From QAMX01 sp003149835 (GTDB lineage Bacteria; Bacillota; Clostridia; Oscillospirales; QAMX01): a DNA stretch of 42,103 bases. The notes under the pieces are model-generated. The model saw only the letters and a list, made by a program, of their open reading frames with translations, had not been told where the DNA came from and ran no database searches. This document shows positions 40,893-42,103 of this stretch, one piece after another; positions within the stretch are counted from its first letter, which is position 1, and each line of letters starts with the position of its first letter. The stretch covers positions 1-42,103 of the forward strand of contig CAUGMN010000014.1 of assembly GCA_959600635.1 (NCBI GenBank). Reading direction: 5' to 3'. Position numbers and translations under genes: made by a program.

Positions 40893-41161
40893 CCGCCGAG
40901 TTAGTCTAAGCTAACATACACAACAACCAATTACATATAGTAATATATACTCCTCCTCAACTCTTTCTCAATATAACAATCAGCAATATAACCCCCATAT
41001 AACACAACATACACTCCATCACACAATCCTATTTTGGGTTATATGATATATGATGCTCACCCCATTTACTCTGTGGACAACGTTATAGGCAGGCCCACGC
41101 GGGGGAATTCTTGTATATAGATGTAGAAAAAAATTTTTTAGATTTTTTTTGCAGAAAGAGG

Positions 41162-41200
41162 TTGACAAGCGCTTGCTTATGTGATAGCATATAAGCAAGC
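41162..41200 (+). promoter_or_regulatory. Promoter and operator of the toxin-antitoxin operon
   Basis: TTGACA (41162-41167), a 17-bp spacer and TAGCAT (41185-41190). A perfect 10-bp inverted repeat, GCTTGCTTAT / ATAAGCAAGC (41171-41180 and 41191-41200), surrounds the -10, a good site for autorepression by the antitoxin. Confidence 0.85.
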
Positions 41201-41223
41201 AACCAGAATGTGAGGAAAGCATA

Positions 41224-41469
41224 ATGGAGTTGAAGCTGAAAAAACAGGCGCAAAAGTATCTTGACAGTGTAGACGCCAATACTCGCGAGAAACTATACAA
41301 GGCGCTTGACCAACTGTCGCGCTTGGAGGGCGATATAAAACCGCTCGCCGGGCAAAAGAACAGATACCGTTACAAGATCGCACACTATCGTATATTGTTT
41401 ACATGGACGAAAGGCGACATAATAATAACGGTAATTGAGATCAACACGAGAACCAACATCAAGTATTAG
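41224..41469 (+). CDS. RelE/ParE-superfamily toxin
   Basis: This 81-residue protein has the RelE-fold pattern: an N-terminal strand and two helices (LKKQAQKYLDSVDANTREKLYKALDQLS). The GDIKPLAGQKNRYRYKIAHYRILF sheet follows, then the last strand IITVIEINTR. It would cleave mRNA at the ribosome or act otherwise as a growth inhibitor. GAGGAAAG precedes the ATG. The toxin gene comes first and the antitoxin 12 bp later, the reverse of relBE but as in higBA and hicAB. Confidence 0.9.
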   Translation: MELKLKKQAQKYLDSVDANTREKLYKALDQLSRLEGDIKPLAGQKNRYRYKIAHYRILFTWTKGDIIITVIEINTRTNIKY

Positions 41470-41481
41470 GAGGAGAGCGCT

Positions 41482-41766
41482 ATGAAACGTAAAGAATTAA
41501 CGCCGGAAGAAATTGAAAAGCGATTTGCTGAAATCAATGCAAGAGAGACGGAAGAACCAACTGCGGAAGACTTGGCCGCGTTTGCAGAGGCAGACGCGGA
41601 GGATCCCGCCGAAACAATCACTCTTTCTGAATACAGAGCGCAGAGGGAGTATAGCGGCAATCTAATGTTGAGAGTGCCGAAAGAACTGCACCGTGAATTA
41701 GCAGAAGCCGCCAAGCGAAACGGAGTAAGCCTAAATCAATACGCGCTTTATAAACTCGCCAAGTGA
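41482..41766 (+). CDS. Antitoxin with acidic N terminus and HicB-like ribbon-helix-helix
   Basis: This 94-residue protein has an acidic, helical N-terminal half (TAEDLAAFAEADAEDPAETI), suited to wrap and neutralise the basic toxin. A C-terminal Arc/HicB-type ribbon-helix-helix (NLMLRVPKELHRELAEAAKR, GVSLNQYALYKLAK) should bind the operator dyad at 41171-41200. GGAGGAG precedes the ATG. It is followed by a strong terminator. Confidence 0.88.
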   Translation: MKRKELTPEEIEKRFAEINARETEEPTAEDLAAFAEADAEDPAETITLSEYRAQREYSGNLMLRVPKELHRELAEAAKRNGVSLNQYALYKLAK

Positions 41767-41802
41767 ATAAAACTGTCATCCCACAATTGCACTCCCCACA
41801 AG

Positions 41803-41835
41803 GAGCCTCCACTCTCGGAGGCTTCTTTTTTTTTG
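41803..41835 (+). terminator. Intrinsic terminator of the toxin-antitoxin operon
   Basis: The stem AGCCTCC / GGAGGCT with a 6-nt loop is followed by a run of nine T or more. Confidence 0.9.
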
Positions 41836-41883
41836 CTTTTTTTATTTTTCCAACAAATTATCCCCATTTAAGCGCGTTTCCAT

Positions 41884-41913
41884 TTGACAACGCCTAATCG
41901 TTTGTTCTATCAT
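41884..41913 (+). promoter_or_regulatory. Promoter of the structural-type gene at the right edge
   Basis: TTGACA (41884-41889), an 18-bp spacer and TATCAT (41908-41913), about 55 bp before the ATG at 41968. Confidence 0.65.
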
Positions 41914-41967
41914 GTAGTTAGATAAGGCTAACAACGCAAACGACGACGCAAGGAGGCCGGACAGGTC

Positions 41968-42103
41968 ATGCAGATAGGCTTACCGCAGGGCAGCAGCCCG
42001 ACGCAGTACACGACCAGCTACATCAAATTCCGCGGGGTAGACATGTCAACCGATCCGGCGCTCATCGACAACACCAGAAGCCCCTACGCGCCGAACCTGA
42101 TCT
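41968..42103 (+). CDS. Probable phage structural protein, N-terminal part (cut by window edge)
   Basis: Only 45 codons are visible. The stretch YIKFRGVDMSTDPALIDNTR followed by SPYAPNLI resembles the start of tail or virion-associated proteins that begin with a short FRGVD-type segment; this is a weak assignment. AAGGAGG lies 11 bases before the ATG. It starts a new transcription unit after the toxin-antitoxin terminator. Confidence 0.55.
   Translation, partial: MQIGLPQGSSPTQYTTSYIKFRGVDMSTDPALIDNTRSPYAPNLI

Larger units (their letters stand above)
39420..41161. other. Gene-poor region with inverted repeats
   Basis: Over about 1.7 kb no frame has both a ribosome site and a protein-like sequence; the short frames present overlap each other on both strands. 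The left half (to 40.55 kb) is GC-rich and carries two copies of the dyad repeat and degenerate AAACAAGGGC repeats (about 40095-40190). The right half is AT-rich with hairpins. It lies where terminase and head genes are usually found. Confidence 0.6.
23809..42103. mobile_element. Integrated prophage-like element (left end to beyond window)
   Basis: The left border is a tRNA 3'-end copy followed directly by an integrase gene. To the right lie a repressor and lysogeny module, a compact rightward early operon with phage-type replication genes, a late-regulator-like gene and the start of a probable structural gene. The right border is not in the window. Base composition drops in the lysogeny module (about 25.0-27.8 kb) and around 37.4-37.7 and 40.6-41.2 kb compared with the GC-rich host part. 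No terminase, portal or capsid gene is seen within these 18 kb. Confidence 0.85.

Overview
The window looks like the chromosome of a fairly GC-rich Clostridia member (Oscillospiraceae-like is my best guess), joined to an integrated prophage-like element. Evidence for the host: an hrcA-grpE-dnaK-dnaJ operon under a perfect CIRCE operator, sigma-A promoters with 17-bp spacers, strong purine-rich Shine-Dalgarno (SD) sites, an intracellular GH78 rhamnosidase, and a small ferredoxin:thioredoxin reductase-like protein of the kind found in anaerobes.

Host part (1 to about 23.8 kb). A cut P-type ATPase and an alpha/beta hydrolase come first, then a tRNA-Ser(CGA) with its own promoter and terminator, and a GH78 alpha-L-rhamnosidase. 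A leftward redox block follows: a Crp/Fnr regulator, then an operon of FTR-like protein, thioredoxin, rhodanese and CoA-disulfide reductase-rhodanese fusion. Next is the heat-shock operon (leftward). A divergent pair follows: a uroporphyrinogen-decarboxylase-family protein and a parallel beta-helix (GH28-like) protein. Then come a two-TM membrane protein and a rightward operon of ECF sigma factor, membrane-anchored VWA protein (likely anti-sigma or sensor), lipoprotein and DUF4349 protein. A methylguanine-DNA methyltransferase closes the host part.

Element (about 23.81 kb to beyond the right edge). The left end is a 26-nt copy of a tRNA 3' end (tRNA-Gly-like), next to a tyrosine integrase whose leader resembles an attenuator. 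A more AT-rich lysogeny module follows: an XRE repressor, a mirrored operator/promoter region and two leftward membrane-protein genes. From about 28.0 to 39.4 kb there is one long rightward early operon with many overlapping start/stop codons. It holds small regulators, a radical SAM protein, a hexapeptide-repeat protein, several Cys-rich small proteins, and a replication/recombination set: AAA ATPase, SSB-like protein, ERCC4-type nuclease and CHC2-DUF927 primase-helicase. An iteron-rich, AT-rich stretch just behind the primase-helicase is a good origin candidate. After it come a DUF5664 (MazZ-like) protein and a sigma-70-region-4-like late regulator, then a strong terminator.

The right part (39.4-41.2 kb) is about 1.7 kb without a convincing gene but with inverted repeats, including a 65-nt hairpin. 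It is followed by a self-contained RelE-type toxin/antitoxin operon and the first 45 codons of a probable phage structural gene under its own promoter. No terminase, portal or capsid gene lies in the window. All assignments rest on reading the sequence; no database search was run.
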